The notes under the pieces were generated by a model. The model worked only from the letters and a program-made list of their open reading frames with translations. It was not told where the DNA came from and did no database searches. Shown piece after piece: positions 24,990 through 37,640 of a stretch of 64,000 bases of DNA. A program made the position numbers and the translations under genes. Position 1 is the stretch's first letter; each line of letters opens with the position of its first letter. Source of the DNA: Angiostrongylus vasorum (lineage: Eukaryota; Nematoda; Chromadorea; Rhabditida; Metastrongylidae); NCBI GenBank assembly GCA_018806985.1, contig JADANN010000462.1, positions 1,293,501-1,357,500 of the forward strand. Reading direction: 5' to 3'.

Positions 24990-26700
24990 TTAGTGCTGGT
25001 GTTATTGGTACCTAAGGAGTAAAAACTTATTGGAATAAACATTTCTGTGCAGTAGTTTGTTCGTTGCTACCTTTCTGGGTACTTGATGGTCCGTCCTGAC
25101 CGCATGTTTTATTCCTTTCTTTGTGTTGCGATCGTTGTCTACGCTAGTGGCTGGCTTCGAGTATGGTGACGTGTGAGTACCATACTGTGGTCTGTACAAG
25201 TTTTAAAAGTGCGAATGCAACTGATTGATTCCAGTAGCAAACATGTCCGTCCATGGGATTGCTAGTCGTCCCAGAAGAAGGTTGCATCCTTGTGAAATCC
25301 ACTCTGCAGTCCTTTCCGTCCATCGCTCGTCCGCTCTTTTCATTGTCCTGACCTGAGATGACCTGCTTATCTATATTTCACTATCAATCTCTATTTTCCC
25401 GGTCTCGAAAATAAGGTACACTTCGAACCACTGAACCTGGGTGGTGCACAGAATTCTTGACATGATTGAAAAGTATCGTTGAGCCGGTAGAACCCTTAAA
25501 TCGAAAAGGTGAGCGCGAAGTTCCGGATCCTTTAGTTGGTTGCTGGCTTCTTTGAGAAGCTTGGATGTTGCCGATGCTCCTATCCGTCTGCTGTGTAATT
25601 CCGCCATCATGTTATTCTCCATGTTTACTGAACTCTCAAGGGACACTTACGACATGGTCTCTGTAATACGAGAATCAGCCTTTTCGATTTGTTCACCATA
25701 GCACTATAGGTTTTTTCAAGAAATGGGGCTTGCGATTTGTAGATAGTCCTCCCATCTTTCCAACTCTTTTAGGCTCATTGATCATCGTCTCAGCCAAACG
25801 ATTTTTTTGGTAGGGATTTAGCACCAATACATATGCCCTTCTCGTTTTGATTGAGTGACTGCATCATCCGCTGCAATGCGGCAAGAAACAGCGTTGCCGA
25901 GTCGTTGTCGTCTTGTAGAACTTTTCGTGCCGGTACGGTAAGGGGGTCGATGAAAAAGTTGTATTTTCATTAGTGCAGTTCCTATAGCAATCAGCTAGAG
26001 TTTTCATGAAAAACGGGTTTATTCCTTGATACGCTTTTTTTTTGTAGTCGACGAAAGTTGGGACAAGGGGGAGAAGTTATTCCCCACAGACTTGTGTGAC
26101 CCAAGACACGGTAGGTTGTGGTCTGTGCAGCAGAATATCTGTGGGAATTTTGCTCGCGCAACTGGTTGGAACTCATGCAAGGTCCTTGCTATGCACAGTA
26201 GGGTCATCGTTGTGAAAAGCTTGTAGAGAACAGCAAGCATGTGGTATGATAGTATGAAGATTCCTCCGGTCATTTGGGATCCTTTCCTTTTGAAGACAAC
26301 ATGGTGCATGGAGTGCGAGAAGCACATGTAGCTTTTTGGCTTCCAAATCGGAGGACGTTGACGTCCTGGCGCTGTACGTGTTCATGCAGTGTATTGCAAC
26401 CCGAATTTCTGAGATAAGCTTGCCTAGCTTTTAATTCTAGTGAAGATTTTAAGATCCGGAACTGGGTTTGTGAAACGGAAAAACTTAATGTAGAATTTTT
26501 TCTGTTTCCATTTCCACATCATGAAGGCATATCATAGTAGTCTCATCTTCTTTCGTCGAGACTGGTACCGGAACATTATAGTCGCCAAATACCCGGATGC
26601 ACTTCTTGAAGTTTGTTCTTTTTCGTTTTGTTTCCAAGTATTTCTTCAACTTGTGTAGATGGATCTTCCTGCAAAAAATTTTCTGCAACTAGCATTTGTT
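24990..26700 (-). mobile_element. Decayed RTE-type non-LTR retrotransposon, linker and reverse-transcriptase region
   Basis: Reading down the minus strand, frames resemble successive parts of strongylid RTE polyprotein. A linker at 26688-26485 carries LKKYLETKRKRTNFKKC. Next comes an AHM-SYLQKERIP equivalent at about 26300 and LAVLYKLFTTM at about 26250. ARTLHEFQP lies at about 26190, an AETMINEL block near 25780, and SVNMENNMMAELHSRR with PELRAHLFDLRVLPA at 25640-25480. Frameshifts and stops separate the blocks, so the copy is dead. The order is collinear with a full element, with internal gaps. An open stretch with no match I recognise follows at 25020-24790. Confidence 0.72.
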
Positions 26701-26929
26701 ATAAGCCGTTTTAAGTGTGCTGCACTAGAATCAGTCTTAAGTTCTCTTTTATCGGGCAACTTCTTGGTGGTAGTGGAGATATGATTGAGCTTCTTATATT
26801 AGGAGCTGACACGAATTCAACATAAATTTTAAATCCTTCAAAAAAGCAGCTCGTAGTTTTTGGTCTTCATTCGTCGTCATGCATTGTGGAAACTTTGTTA
26901 GCAGATCGTAAATTTCGTAGTTTTCTTCA

Positions 26930-27245
26930 ACAATCCCGGGCACAGCAGTGATTCGACCTCGCTGTGGGCTCACCAGTCTTCATCCTTTCGGAGTCATATT
27001 CCCGCCACACTTGGCTGAGGAAGGTTCGCTCTCTGCAGTCCAAATGGAAACGCTCTAGCCTAGGTATTTGAGAACTCCAGCGAAAATAGACTCGATCAGT
27101 GTTCAACGGAATTCATAACGAAAGGAAAATGCTCAACTATCAGTCAAACCCACACGCAAAGATTGGAAGAACTTCGTGGATTATTTATGCGAGGAAACAA
27201 CGAATGCAAGGAGTGCTAGGGATCCACACATATGTCTGGACGACA
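26930..27245 (+). repeat. SINE family D copy (5'-truncated)
   Basis: Shares ctgtgggctcaccagtc, a gtccaaatggaaacgctct block, the tcagtgttcaacgg block and aggaaac-aacgaatgcaaggagtgctaggatcc-like tail with the fuller copies at 37010-37390 and 43515-43868. The A-box-like head is degraded. Confidence 0.6.
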
Positions 27246-27837
27246 GTTTTTATAAAATTATATAGTAGATAATAAAAAAGTTTACCTAAAGAGTCTGACA
27301 GCAATCCGTCTGTTGTTTCAGCCAGCGGTTTATATCTTTGTAACTTGAGTGGGGCGTTGCTTATCCTTTCTGTGGAGAACAGCTTATCAGTTTGGTTTGC
27401 TTCGAAATCATTGGTGATGGGTATTTCATTGTTTCCATGTCGAACTTTTTTACAGTCTGGCTACTTATTGCATTTTCGCGAACTTTGTAAATGTCAAGGA
27501 ACTATTTCTATACACGACATGTTCTCAAGTTTCGCGAATATGTGTTAAAATGACTATTCTCCAAATTCTGGGATATTGTTGTTCGTGTATTTTCATGATC
27601 CGATCGTCTCGTATGCGCTTTAATCTGAGCTTCTTATGGGAGTACGTAATACTTGTAACCTTCTGAACCTCATTTTAACATTATCTTTTTGAGGTGCCGT
27701 CTTTCGCGTTCCGTTGGCTACATTCTATGATCAGAAGCGCTCGTTGCTAGCTTCAGCTTCGCCCATACAAGCACTCGCTGGCCAGCGTCACACTGCGGCG
27801 GTCGAGGTGGACGTGGTGGACGTGGTGGTCGTCGTGC

Positions 27838-27918
27838 ATGCGCTACAGCCGACTGGCGACTTGCCAAGAGGAGGCTGACGAAGCCAGTCGTCTTCTTCCA
27901 CTCATGGTGGACACAGAA
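27838..27918 (+). CDS. Candidate first exon of tat-5
   Basis: An ATG at 27838 opens 27 codons (MRYSRLATCQ ... ASRLLPL ... VDTE) ending exactly at a strong GTGAGT donor. The surrounding sequence is CpG-rich with Gly-Arg repeats in another frame. An acidic patch followed by a dileucine-type RLLPL string would suit the cytosolic N-terminus of a trafficking flippase. However, this exon ends in phase 0 while the next recognised tat-5 exon (40572-40722) begins in phase 2, so a small exon is missing or the link is wrong. Confidence 0.3.
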
Positions 27919-29479
27919 GTGAGTGCCAGAGATGTTACAAGTCCTAAGATAAGTATCGTTGTGCTCGCATTGGTGCTACCCTTCTCTAGAGGGTGGAGCG
28001 TCTCATCATTTCCGATAATCATTGTGTTGAACTCAAAGCTCCATTTCGTTTTCTGGTATTAAGTTGTTCAAAAAATTAGCGTTTGTTTAGATTTAGCGTT
28101 TAAATAGACGTAACTCATTGTAAATCTTGTTTCTTCTACCACGGTGAAATCGTATATTGCTGAAATCCGCGAATTCTCAGAACGCCTTGTTAGAGGTCTC
28201 TGTGTTGCTGAACAATTTCGCAACAAAGATGTGACGAATTACTTGGAAAACTGATGGTTGGCTGGTGAAGGGTTCAACAAGTGCGGTGGAGTAGGCAGAG
28301 TATCGTATACGAATTCAACCAACTTTTACAGCGTGGGTTGTGTGACGTGTGCTCGGGTTTTGTCACTCTTCAGAATTGGTCTCTATCGATTGATCAGCGA
28401 CACTCGCAACCACTGCAGTTCCTGGTTCACGTTGTCGACTTCCTGACCATATAAGGATATCGTCACAATTCGCTTTGTAGATTCCATCTGCCGTACACGG
28501 AAAAGTTTTCATAACTTTCTTCTTTCTTATTGATTGGCTCGGTTCGTGGTGTTTCGTGGTTTTTTCTTTATCGAACTTTGTACGCAGCATTGTTGAGTAT
28601 CATACGTTGTCAAGTTTTAATTTTACAGTACAGTGCGACATGGAAATGTGTAGTTTTTGTAGCCCAAAGGAGGCCAACAAATTTCATAACGGCATTCTGT
28701 GCCCTCGTTATTCATTCAGTTCATGCGGCACGTAATTATCGAAGTTCAACACTGGGGTCGTACCCTAATAATTTCCAGGCCAAACATTTTCTCGGAATTG
28801 TGCGCGGTTTCTGAGCCTGCGCTAAAAATCCCGTACAAAAAATGGCTCATAATTTTCTTCATTGTTTTCCCAGCCGTTTAAACTCTGTTAAAGCCACTTA
28901 GTAGTTGAAGATTAATTCCATTAAAACTAAAGATGTGATTATAAATTTGTAGAGGGAAACCTTGCATTTTGGAAGACAACACAAGCGTGGGAATTTCCGT
29001 TTAACCGTAATGCGCAGAAATTTGGAATGGTGAAAACCGCAGTGTTCTTTGAACAACTTAATATTGTCTTGTAACAAAGGAAGGGCTTTTTTCTCATATG
29101 TTTGTGGAAGGAAATTAACTTGTTTATAGTCTCAGATTCTCGACGGATCGGATAATATTTATCTTCTTCCATCGGCATCGTCTCAGAGTTCCAGTATATG
29201 TGACATGACTAAGTGAGTTTGCTAAATCTTTCTTTAAAGAAAACCCGGTTGTTAGTGAAATGATCAGAAAAGCATTTGATCGAAGTTCCACGAGTGTGCT
29301 TTAACTGTTTGGTATTTGATACTACAATTGTTTTCATGACCTTTTCAATACTCATCAATATTCACATGTGAACTCTGCTTAAGCTTCCGAATGTAAGTGT
29401 TGTAGTTTCCGCACGAGTCATCATATAATACTACGGTTTTTGTTTCAACAGTTGTTGTTGTGCATCTCTTAATTGTTAA

Positions 29480-29628
29480 CCTTTTTTTTACTGCTTACTA
29501 CAATCACGGCAAGGCATTATGGGAAATCAACCACCATGATGCTGAGATATTTTCAAAATTGCGGGCGGGAGGTGTCTGCAGTGGGGAGCGAACACGCTGT
29601 CACCCTTTCCGGGGATGAACGCGTTACA
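29480..29628 (-). repeat. SINE family B copy
   Basis: Contains ttttttttactgcttactac, an atgatgctgagatattttcaaaatt block, a gtgtctgcagtgggg block and ctgtcaccctttccgggg, as in the other family B copies. It sits in the presumed long first intron of tat-5. Confidence 0.6.
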
Positions 29629-30914
29629 AATACCTCTTAACTGTTTTTTAAATATAGCAGTAGATGTGAGGACGAAAAGTATTTGCGAAGGATAAGGCAG
29701 GAGAGAGTGCGAAGCTGTAGCGTATGATAGTTGCTACCTTTCGAAGATTTTGATGGATTAGTTCTTATTAATGATTTCAGTGTACTTTCACAAACGACCT
29801 AATAAATTTGCGTTGGTTTTAATGTGTGATTAAATGCAGAAGCTACTATCAGTGGATTCCCAACATTCTTTACGTAATTTCACCTTTTAGGTGAAAGAAC
29901 GCTAGGTTTTCAGTGGATTTTTGGCTCGGGAAGTTTTTTTTACTGTTATCATTCGAAGAAGTACATGCGAAGAGGACTACTTAGTGATTATATTCGACCA
30001 TGAAGGCGAACTCTTATATGCTCGCTTATATGGTCGTGCTTTGGTTTTTTTGCGTTTTATAATCTCTAATCGCTCATTCGTATTTTTCACCTTTCCACTG
30101 GCAAACTAATTTTTCTTCCTCCTCAAATTGAGTTTCCTTTCACTTCACATGACCCCTCATCACATCTATACTGATCCCAGCACTTCTTGCATTCGATTCG
30201 TCTTCCTCGCAGTTATCGTTTGCAATGCTCTTGGAACATTGCACATGTTATTTTGGCTGCTGATTAAGGATTTTTTTTACGAATATCGTTGAATGCTGAT
30301 GGAGTCGATTCTCCTTGCAATCTTGGAAATAATCGAGCTAAGGCGTTCTCATGTGGATTGGAGGAGAGCATTGGTTAGGGGGTCGAACAGCACCTTCATT
30401 CCTTATGGATTGCATCACCAACCAGCCTACTATTGAAAATACGTTACAACTCACATGTTTGTGCTTGGTCATTTGTTTCATAATCTCTAGTCACTCGTTC
30501 GTATTGCTGACCATTGCAGTCCTTGTTGAGCTATTTCAACTCGTACCTGTTTGGTGGAATGGCCACTATGACTCTATGTCAAATCATAGAAAAACGTAGC
30601 TCAAGGTGAACTTCATTAATTGGCATAGAAGCTATTAGGATCTGCAGGTCTTTGGTAACAGAGTAATAGTGTTTTTATTCTGCCACTTAAAAATTCCGTT
30701 TCTAACAGCGACGCTGTTTGAAAAAAGTTGATATTTCCTGCAGCCACACTTGGTGTACACCTAATACATTGTTTGCTAATATTTTCGACCCCTCCGCGTG
30801 CCTTAGAAACTTGGATATTTTAACCTTCTTTGTGGAATTTTTTAGAGCTTGGTGTTCAGGGAAATTTGAAGTTGAAGTAATATTTTGGAAAGCTCATTTG
30901 TATTTCTTGGCATA

Positions 30915-31195
30915 AGAACGCGTGTAGCGCATTGGCGGGGGTATCCTGCAAGTTTCTGGTTCGATCCCACGCCTTCGGCTCACCAAGCCCTCCATCGCTG
31001 TCGAGTCGGCAAATTGATACCTTAATATGCGTGGTAGGGTAATAGCACTGACTTGATACATCGTCAGACCACCAAAAGTCATTGTATAAACAAGATATGC
31101 ATTAAGTCATCTCCAACTATACTTGCTGAAGTCGAATGCATGGCGCATCCCCTAGGGATTGATCAACATTGAACGCTCTATCCGTTATCCCTCGC
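30915..31195 (+). repeat. SINE family A copy with a good B box
   Basis: The head gcgtgtagcgcattgg is followed by ctggttcgatccc, which matches the tRNA B-box consensus well. The body and the gaacgctctatccgtta end follow. Confidence 0.72.
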
Positions 31196-31339
31196 ATTAA
31201 GTGTGAGCTGGGTTTTTAGTGTTGCATATTTTCGAGCATTCAAACCGACTACCAACTTGCCGACCCTGAAAAAATGAAGGCTTAGAATCTAACCAACCAC
31301 CATATTTGTATTGCAAGGCATATTTAAAGACTGCGCAAC

Positions 31340-32215
31340 ACTCATCGACAACTCTTAGTTCTGCTCTTTACGTTTTATCTTCTTCTCTTCTTCAGAAGTC
31401 CAATGAAGCAGCGATGACGACCGATGTTGTCAACGGAACGGAAGGAAAGAGCGGACTACTGATAAATCAGAAGAACACCCAGTTCCTAAAAAACCCTATG
31501 GTGCGAAACCCAATAAATCAGAATTGAATCGTTCTCTGTTTACAGAGAATATCTTCTACATGTGCCTTGGACGTTCAGCGAACATGCAGAACAACGTGAA
31601 GATGAAATTAAACAAAAGAGTGAGATTAGCTTGGTCCGCGTTTGGCTCTCAGTGAAGCCACCAAGCAATTGAGGGACCCAAAAGTCCACACTAATCTTTT
31701 CAATTCAGCAGTCCTCCTAGCGCTCTGTTATGCGGCAGAAACATGGATTGGTACTACAACCGCGTCAAGAAATCTGCACACTACTTACAGAGCGCTTGAA
31801 CGATGTCTTATGAAATTTAACCGGCACTCACAACGTCTAGCGGAAATGCGCAGCTCAGATCTTCAAAAGCGGTCTTATCTCTCTTATTTTAATCCGAAGA
31901 AACATACATCAATAGCGAAACACAGATGGGGCGGTGACATAAGAAATAAGAAGAACATATGACAAGTGGAAGAAAAGAACAGTAGAGTGGACTCCAACAG
32001 AATGCAGACGTCCTCATGGAAAACCACCAAAACGATGGTCAGACGTATTCGTAATTGAAGTAAAACGGCTGCACTCGCAGTTGCCGATTTATTACAGATC
32101 ACGGTGTAAGTCTCGCACTGGCCAGCATGCTCTGATCAAACCATGACAATGATTGCGAGTCAAGGAAACGGACGGAAAATGTCCTGGAGTCTGTCCAGTC
32201 GTGAAGTCGAGTTGT
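31340..32215 (+). mobile_element. RTE-type retrotransposon relic, reverse-transcriptase C-terminal region
   Basis: Plus-strand frames give a LLINQKNTQFLKN block near 31470 and a SANMQNNVKMKLNKR equivalent near 31580. EATKQLRDP with LCYAAETW lies at 31650-31750 and TTYRALERCLMKFNR near 31790. KHRWGGDI lies near 31925, followed by VEWTPTECRRPHGKPPKRWSD at 31983-32045. This is the collinear C-terminal third of the RTE polyprotein as known from strongylids. At least one stop and several frame changes interrupt it. Confidence 0.8.
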
Positions 32216-34588
32216 CCAAATATCCAGTTTGGTCAATAAGATTTGATTTCAGCATGTAGTGCGCGCAGCAAAAAATTAAGTAATATTCTAACTGCACCTC
32301 ACCAGTGATCAGGAGTGGTCACGGATGTTTTCATTAAGACATTCGCTAAAGTCGTTACAGGTAGATTAATTGAACGGCTTGCATGTTCTGTTGTGGCCTC
32401 ATACATATTGCGGAAAAAATAAACCTCATATTTGTAACCCTTTTGTTATTTTACTTATTCTAGCAGAACCACATACTTGGTGAACTTTTAGCCCTATTGA
32501 AATGTAAAATTAGCATTCCATTCTGTGAAGCATTTTTAATATTCCACTGTTCCATACGCTGCGTTGACACCCTTCTGGGTAGCAAACGGATGTCCTCTAT
32601 CAGATGCAATATACAGCCTTCTAATGGAACGTAAGTTTCTGGAGAGACTAGCAATTTCTTTATCAGAAAGCTCCTTTTAATTTTTGGTAGTCCATCCATT
32701 CCGTTATTCTCCGAGGGAGATATTTTACCGACCACCGTCGTTTATAACGCTTACGGCGATGACTGCGGTTTATTAAGCAGGCATTATTTGAAGGCATTTT
32801 TTATGTTTTTTTTAATTTTTTTTCTTTTAAGATCTAACCGTCCATTCTTTTGCATTATTGATTTGTTGATTGATTGTTTCAAGTTTAAAACTTTTTCAAA
32901 AAAATCGTCCCTTTCCGATGCTATCTTAGTAGACGAAGTTCCTATTACTCTATGTGAGTCTTTCCATATTATTTTTTCGTCTTTCTTTTTTTCATCAACG
33001 AATGATGGAAATTCTTAACCTTCAAGGAAAGATCTCAGCTGCGATGAAATTTATTCACATATAGAGGCCAAAGCTGGATCTTCGATGAGTGTGGTTTTTT
33101 TATAAGTAACTATAGTACTTCAGGACGTTAAAACTTGATATCCTCATTTAAGGTATTTGCTGTATTGATTTAGAAGTATGTACTTTTTACCTATGTTTCA
33201 TTTTGATTTTGAACTTTTGAATGTTCAATTTTTCAAGGATTGGAAATGCAATTAAAATCTTTGAAATCATGTAACGCAAGCCCGCTGGCGGCAAACATCA
33301 ACATGCATTGTGGGACATGATGTTACCCTGCTAGATGAAAGTGCGCTTGTTTTTTTGCTTGTCTTCGCAAGGTGCAGACCATGAAGAAGAGAGTGGAAAA
33401 TGAGTTATAAACTTCACAAAAATCCAAGTTAAAATGAGCCAACTCGTAGATTGTTATCAAAGATCTGTCGGAAGGTCTCAATAAATCGTGTGCTTGTTTA
33501 AAACAATATACAATGTGAATGAATTTCCACTCATTCGTGCTTGAAAGTAGCTGCTTCCCTCAGCTTTAAATAAATATGTCCAGGGTAATATTGAACTCTA
33601 TTTTTTTCCCGAGATACATTGTGTGCTATTCATGTATGAGGGAGAGGACAATGTGAACGAAGTGTATTGCATCCACTGCATTTCTTTTTCCATGGTTTGT
33701 TCTGCAACAGAAGGCTTTTTGCCGCACTTTTTGTACTGCCCAAAGGCATTTCTTGCATCTCATGATTTACGAGCAGTTCCCTTCGCAAGTTCATTGATGG
33801 GTAGCCAACTGATGACTCATTCAAATGGTTATGAAGAGTCATAGTTATCGTAAGGAACGAGCTTGTCCAAAAATGACGAAATGAACGCAACATTAGCTGC
33901 AAAACATTTTCCAAATGCTCACAGAAATGTAGTTGTATAGTAGGACATAGTAGCATGTAGGCAGTGGTAGCATACATTCCATTAGTACCCATGGAGTTAT
34001 GGAGCAAAGCCCGTTCTGTAACCTTCTAAGCCCTTGATGTTCTTTGGTTATCGGAACGTTATCGTTTTTTTTTAAACCAGAAATTCCGTAACCTACCCCA
34101 AACGCCTTCGTTCCACGCGGCAGCCACGCAAACATGAGCGTCGGTCGTTATCTTCTGTCAATACAATGGCGACAATGCACGTGGTTTTTTGTGCTCATGG
34201 TGTGAAAATAGTGACTAATTTCAGTTTCGAAACGATATATTTCAGCACATATTGGACCCTATTAATTTTAATACAAACCATTGGAATCCGGAGATTCTTC
34301 TCAATAAGACACAATTCTTCATATTCTACCAGGATTTTCTAGAGTCGCCGAAACGTATTCTTAAATTTTCTATGTAAAGGACCGTAAGTGGAACGCAAGC
34401 ACAACTGAGCAAATGGGATTACGAACAGCAGGGCAAGGCGGTTTTGCCAATATATTTTTTGGTTTTTGCGTTGCCGCGCCTGCGTAAGGAATTTTGGGAT
34501 TTTAACTTCGCTCTGTTTTTTTGAGGATCTTAATGCTGAGCAAATGTAAGACTACATGATTTATTTGTTAAATCTGTGTATACCACTC

Positions 34589-34865
34589 GCGTGTATAGCG
34601 CAGCGGTCGGAGGTGCCCTGCAGTACACATGAGATCGATACGCGTGCTCGAAGCTTACAATGCATTCCACCCCTCTAGGGTCGGCAAATTGGTACCAGAC
34701 TTGTCTGGGAGGATAGCAGTATTGGCTCGATACATCGGTAGGCCACGGTGAGTCACTGTAAAGGCCAGATTTGTATTCAGTGACTTCCAACAATGCTTAA
34801 TGAAGTCGAATTCATGGCGCATCCCTCAGGGATTAATCAACGCCGACAGCTTTATCCTTCTATCC
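34589..34865 (+). repeat. SINE family A, best-preserved copy
   Basis: The head gtgtatagcgcagcggtcgg (A-box-like), a ggtgccctgcag block, gagatcgatac, then the body tctgggaggatagcag, atacatcggtaggcc, gactt..caatgcttaatgaagtcg and catccctcagggatt. It ends with a tttatcctt run. Confidence 0.78.
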
Positions 34866-35519
34866 TTTTATGTGTGCCACTAAGATCTGTTGTCCAAAAA
34901 AACTAGCTTTGTCGCAAATGTGGTAATTTCATCAAAAACCTTTGGAATCCATAAATCTTTGAAAACAGGTAGAAGTCCCCCCTATTCTGCTACAATGTAG
35001 TAGTTGTGATTTTATGAGATACGAAAGTCGGATTTTGTCGCTTTTTGTCGTTGAGACTCTGATTTCGAACAAGCGATTAGACAACCGCTATTCTTTTCTA
35101 CAGAAGTCCATTCGTTGTTCTTTGTGGCCGTTGGTTTTTTCGATAGAAATTTTTGAAAATCAAAATTTGTTGTCAATTCTTTTTGTGGAGTTTTAATTCT
35201 GAACAGTTTTGAAAAAAATAACAATGCAATGCTTTGAAAAATCCCTCTTTTTTATCTCCAAGGCGATACAGTGAAATCTTTTTTATGGTTCTTTCAATTT
35301 CCCAACTCTTAAAATATTTTCTTCGTGCGAAATTATCACCACAATCAGCTCCAAATTTTTGGTTTTAAAGCTCAGAGACGCGTTTGCTTCCAGCATCGGT
35401 TAAAGTTTAAGTATAAATTCATGTCATTCATTAGTTTGCTTAACTGTTTGTTGATGTCCATTCCAAATCCAATGTTGGTCGCCGTGCTTGCGCTAAACTT
35501 TTAAAGATTGCGACTCTTC

Positions 35520-36310
35520 CGCGAGCTTATGTTTCAAGCAATTTTATCCCTTCCACGACCGTGGCCACTTTTGGATGGCAGGCTCGTCGTACCACGTGCC
35601 ATTGGAGCGCTATCGGAACGCGTATTGGAGTGAAGATGGATGCACGGTCCGTAAGCCAGTGCAAAGGCACGACGCACTGGTTCCTTGACATTACTGTTCT
35701 GTTGTTCGGTTCCTCCACATTTTCTCCATATCTCTCTAACTTCTGCACCCAGCTACTTTCTCCTGTATGTGTTCCCGTGTTTTTTGTGCACGTTTATGTG
35801 GTTTACCTCTTCTTTGTGATGAAAACAATTCGTCCATTATCTAACTGTGGTGATATTGACATTCTCCATGATTTGGTTTGATAGTTGAGATATATTTCTG
35901 TGTCTCTCTCTTGTTTTTTATACCCATCGATTCCATCGCATCGCCCGAAATGGCTCTTTGCGAGTGGGGCTGAAAATGTCTCTCCGTGGACCACCCTAGT
36001 ATAAACCCTGCGTTCGACAAGCCATCGATTGACTGCAGGTATTGGAGGTGATATGTGATGAAAAAGTAGTGTATCTACGTGAAAACATTGAAAGAGAAGC
36101 AGTTTTGGTCTTCATAGACACGAAATAGTTGGTGCAATACAAAAGGTTCAACCTTTTCACGACCGCAGTCATTTTCTCGTGACTGGTCCACCGGACGGCG
36201 TGTCGTTGAGGCGCACTTGAGACACGCACTGAAATCAATAAATATGGTCTGAAACATATATTAGCATACGTTTTGAAATCAATGCGTGAATGGGTTAAAA
36301 TCAAAGCAGC
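35520..36310 (-). repeat. Unclassified repeat with two diverged tandem modules
   Basis: Two minus-strand frames, near 36250-36120 and 35660-35530, give peptides that align with each other: RVSSAPQRHAVRW and RVPIALQWHVVRR, each followed by a K-TAVV/ATVV string and a K/R-L-LL end. The spacing is about 590 bp. I do not recognise the element. The pairing of diverged copies suggests an old repeat rather than a gene. Confidence 0.35.
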
Positions 36311-37009
36311 GTTTGGGAAGAACTACAGATAGCCTTACAACGATGGAGAAAAAGTTTCTTCCATATGTTTTCTAGATCTCAGCGACTGAACTATTTTGTT
36401 GTCGAAGAATCATCGACAGGTATTGAAAAACTAATACTGTCCATCATACTTTAAAAAACTTATATCATCAAGTTTATGCATATCCAGATGATTTGATCAT
36501 TTGAAAACTGGTTGTCGTTTTTTTGATCAATGTAAAAAGTTCCATTAAAATCCTACCTTAGACTCTCTTAAGTGTGCACAGAAGTATTCCAGTCGTTAGT
36601 TAACATTTATTTTTTTTGTGTTAACGTTACAAATCTCACACCTTACTCAGAGCAGGTTTTGTACATGGTTTATTAACGAAGATAGAGCATAAAGAAAATT
36701 TCTTCTTAATTTCTTAGTTTATTCTGGTTCTTTTCTTTGCCAGTAAGTGTTAATAAGATATTTTGTGGAAGGTGGGTAAGGTGTGAGTAGCCACTTCATA
36801 GGAATTGAGCATTGGTATTCTTCTTGGACGCTAATTTCTTTAATTCTTGAGATGTGTTAAATTTATACATTGCACTTCCTTTCCTTGCAAGCTCTTATTC
36901 CAGTAGTCCTTTACAAATCACTGCTATTGAGGTGTTAGATTGTAAGGTCGTTGTGTTCACTTTTTTCCTTGGAAAATGAACTGGAACCTTTAACATTGTG
37001 AATTTGGTA

Positions 37010-37390
37010 ATTAAGCGGTGGATAGCACAGTGGTAGTGATGTCGGTTACCACAAGCACGGTTCTGGTTCGATCCCGCTCCGGGCTCACCAGCCTCTCTTC
37101 TCTCTTGGGTTTTGGGATTTGGTGCCGGGCTTGTCTGGGAAGAATTCATGCTCTTCAATCCAGATGTAAACGCTCTACCTTGGCTATCTTAGGATTCCAG
37201 GAAGAATCGACTTGAACATCATTCTGCGATGTTCAAGATGAAACGAAAAATCTTCAAGAAAGAGCGAAAACCACACTTAAAAGTTCGAAGAACTTAGTGG
37301 ATGATGGATACGAGGAAACGAATCGAATGTGAGAAGTACTAGGATCCGCACAGTAGATGTGTAAGAGGGTCGTATAAACAATAAAGAAAA
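37010..37390 (+). repeat. SINE family D, full-length copy with clear polymerase III-type boxes
   Basis: The head ggatagcacagtggtagtg (A box) lies about 35 nt before ctggttcgatccc (B box). It is followed by a gggctcaccagcc block, ttgtctgggaagaattc, the cctaggatcc-like region near 37340 and an A-rich tail (aataaagaaaaaaaaa) at 37380. This is the textbook layout of a tRNA-derived SINE. Confidence 0.8.
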
Positions 37391-37489
37391 AAAAATTGGT
37401 AATTATCCAACAACTGTAGTGGTGTTATTCCCTAGTGTTCGTTTTATGAGGCAAGCCTAATGGTTACTGTAGGGAGGTTTTAAGCGATT

Positions 37490-37640
37490 TTTACTGCCAC
37501 CAGAACTTTCATTTTTGATGATGCTGAGATATTTGCAAAACTTGGTCCCGAGGCCATAATGGAACCCGTGAATACCCTTTCCATGGGCGTACGTGTTACC
37601 CACTGCACGACTGACCTCGTTGTTTTGCCTTTCAGACGGT
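37490..37640 (-). repeat. SINE family C copy
   Basis: As written it has atgctgagatatttgcaaaacttgg, a cccgaggcc block, and gtgttacccactgcacgac, the reverse of the head seen at 8510. It lies 100 bp after the family D element. Confidence 0.55.

Larger units (their letters stand above)
21028..27837. other. Intergenic region upstream of unc-11
   Basis: 6.8 kb that should contain the unc-11 promoter and possibly that of a divergent plus-strand gene. A CpG-rich stretch lies at 21190-21470. A short imperfect direct duplication of about 60 bp lies at 21820-21940 (copies begin gtgagcccaaacgaatgcaag and gtgtgcccaaaaaagtgcaag). Beyond that I see family B pieces, a family A SINE, an RTE relic and a family D element, each listed. 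The parts 22000-22790, 23040-23640, 24260-24780 and 27250-27780 show no gene I can support. Confidence 0.55.

Noticed and set aside
30915..30985. Functional tRNA gene suggested by good A- and B-box-like blocks
   Set aside because: No cloverleaf with a paired acceptor stem and anticodon loop can be drawn, and the same head occurs in seven other interspersed copies. It is a SINE head.
33630..34135. Minus-strand frames of 80-125 codons as a possible gene
   Set aside because: No recognisable motif, no consistent splice borders and no similarity to the RTE blocks. It is most likely chance or old repeat sequence in the tat-5 upstream intron.
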